A stretch of DNA of 46,950 nt, taken from NCBI RefSeq assembly GCF_001998965.1, contig NZ_MLHJ01000008.1:1-46950 (forward strand). The letters are read 5' to 3'. Below are positions 46,394-46,950 of this stretch, piece by piece. Both the position numbers and the translations under genes were made by a program. Below the pieces are notes generated by a model. It was not told the DNA's origin and ran no database searches. It saw nothing but the letters and a program-made list of their open reading frames with translations. Positions within the stretch are counted from its first letter, which is position 1. Each line of letters opens with the position of its first letter. Origin of the DNA: Rodentibacter rarus. Its GTDB lineage: Bacteria > Pseudomonadota > Gammaproteobacteria > Enterobacterales > Pasteurellaceae.

Positions 46394-46950
46394 TGATCTG
46401 CAACCCAAAACCTGGACACCCAATTTGAGGTGCAGATAGATTATGTCCTGCTCTTATCAATTTCGTTTAAAAATTATCAAACTTTTCACTGAGCAGAATT
46501 TTGGCATTCTAGAGGTGGCTAAACTTCATAAAATCTCCCATTCGCTCGTCATTTCTTGGCTAAAAGTATTTAGGGAAAGAGGAGTTGATGGCGTAAAATC
46601 ACCTTATACAAACCCTCAAACACCGAAAATAGTGAAGCCAAAGATGAAAAAGAAAGACATCGAAATCCCTGAAACCACAGACTTTCCCCCCAAAGCGTTT
46701 AAAAAGCAACAACGAGAACTTGCCTTAGCCCGTGTGGAGATTGCTTACCTAAAGGAGTTGGAGGCGCTCGACCATCAAAAGCAACGGCAAAAAGAAAAAT
46801 CATTGTTGCTGTATAAAAAGAACAGAAAACGAGATGGCTATCGCCCAATGACGTTTAAATTAAGCCAAATGGGTTTCCATTTGAATCATAAAACGTTGTT
46901 AAAGCTGATGAATGAGTTAGGTGTTCATTCTATTTTGCGCAAGAAAAGAC
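46394..46950 (+). mobile_element. IS150-type (IS3 family) insertion sequence, left part, runs off the window
   Basis: The left end reads TGATCTGCAACCCAAAACC from 46394, resembling IS150-group ends (TG..., a C run, AAAA, then TGGACA). A transposase frame begins at 46443. The end matches the right terminal repeat of the remnant at 9945-9969, so both belong to one related element type. The right end is outside the window. An uptake sequence lies just outside the left end (46387-46395). Confidence 0.75.
46443..46950 (+). CDS. IS150-type transposase, apparent OrfA-OrfB in-frame fusion, partial
   Basis: The frame is open from ATG 46443 to the window edge (169 codons). The N-terminal part is an OrfA-type HTH (ILEVAKLHKISHSLVISWLK) followed by a basic region and a coiled-coil segment (QQRELALARVEIAYLKELEA). 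After LLLYKKNRKR it runs in the same frame into RDGYRPMTFKLSQMGFHLNH and KTLLKLMNELGVHS, which is the HTH_21 part of OrfB. In normal IS150-type elements OrfA and OrfB are in different frames and joined by frameshifting. Here the OrfA tail and the first 40-50 OrfB residues seem to be deleted, giving a shortened in-frame fusion, probably inactive. Confidence 0.7.
   Translation, partial: MSCSYQFRLKIIKLFTEQNFGILEVAKLHKISHSLVISWLKVFRERGVDGVKSPYTNPQTPKIVKPKMKKKDIEIPETTDFPPKAFKKQQRELALARVEIAYLKELEALDHQKQRQKEKSLLLYKKNRKRDGYRPMTFKLSQMGFHLNHKTLLKLMNELGVHSILRKKR

Overview
The window is chromosomal DNA of a gammaproteobacterium of the family Pasteurellaceae (Haemophilus, Aggregatibacter, Rodentibacter and relatives). 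The best evidence is about 30 copies of the Haemophilus-type DNA uptake 9-mer AAGTGCGGT (or its complement) on both strands. AT-rich codon use and gene blocks that I recall from Haemophilus influenzae (arcA-dsbD-purH-purD-glyA; ferredoxin-RNase T2-pgk-fba) agree. The genus cannot be fixed from sequence reading alone.

Layout. 1-650: tail of a GTPase gene and a gene-poor stretch. 650-3801: a Lrp-type regulator divergent from ornithine cyclodeaminase and an NhaC-family antiporter, probably an amino-acid unit. 4003-9269: yfiF, pssA, queA and tgt; queA and tgt are consecutive steps of tRNA queuosine synthesis. Between queA and tgt (7766-8108) lies a compact antisense pair: a 24-codon hydrophobic peptide gene on the minus strand and a predicted plus-strand RNA covering it, each with a promoter and an intrinsic terminator. 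This looks like a type I toxin-antitoxin locus of the Ibs/Sib style and is the most interesting item here. 9462-9969: fused remnants of an IS4-family and an IS150-type (IS3 family) element. 9989-13048: smpB, then an XRE regulator divergent from a surface-lipoprotein gene and its Slam outer-membrane exporter. 13122-22498: arcA, dsbD, a DoxX protein, purH (PurR box), purD, a phosphoethanolamine-transferase-like gene and glyA. 22598-26566: a Fur-box-preceded Fe(III) ABC importer fbpABC. 26567-30434: a second Slam locus whose lipoprotein gene is split by an in-frame TAA and is preceded by a T10 tract in its promoter region. 30484-34139: DUF1232-like small protein, YfhL-type ferredoxin, RNase T2, pgk, fba. 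34220-36510: O-antigen-ligase-like and heptosyltransferase-like genes for surface glycan. 36460-41695: YczE-like membrane protein, glycyl-radical protein YjjI with a CRP site, an SMR transporter, a phosphohexomutase and a lipoprotein. 41841-46318: menB, menC, aroQ, accB, accC. 46394-46950: left end of an IS150-type element running off the window.

Common themes. Many genes serve the envelope and its nutrient interface: two Slam systems, FbpABC, PssA, the phosphoethanolamine-transferase-like protein, WaaL-like and GT9 enzymes, DsbD. Regulation visible in the DNA includes PurR, Fur and CRP boxes, several intercistronic hairpins, and uptake-sequence dyads that double as terminators. No tRNA, rRNA, CRISPR array or prophage was recognised.
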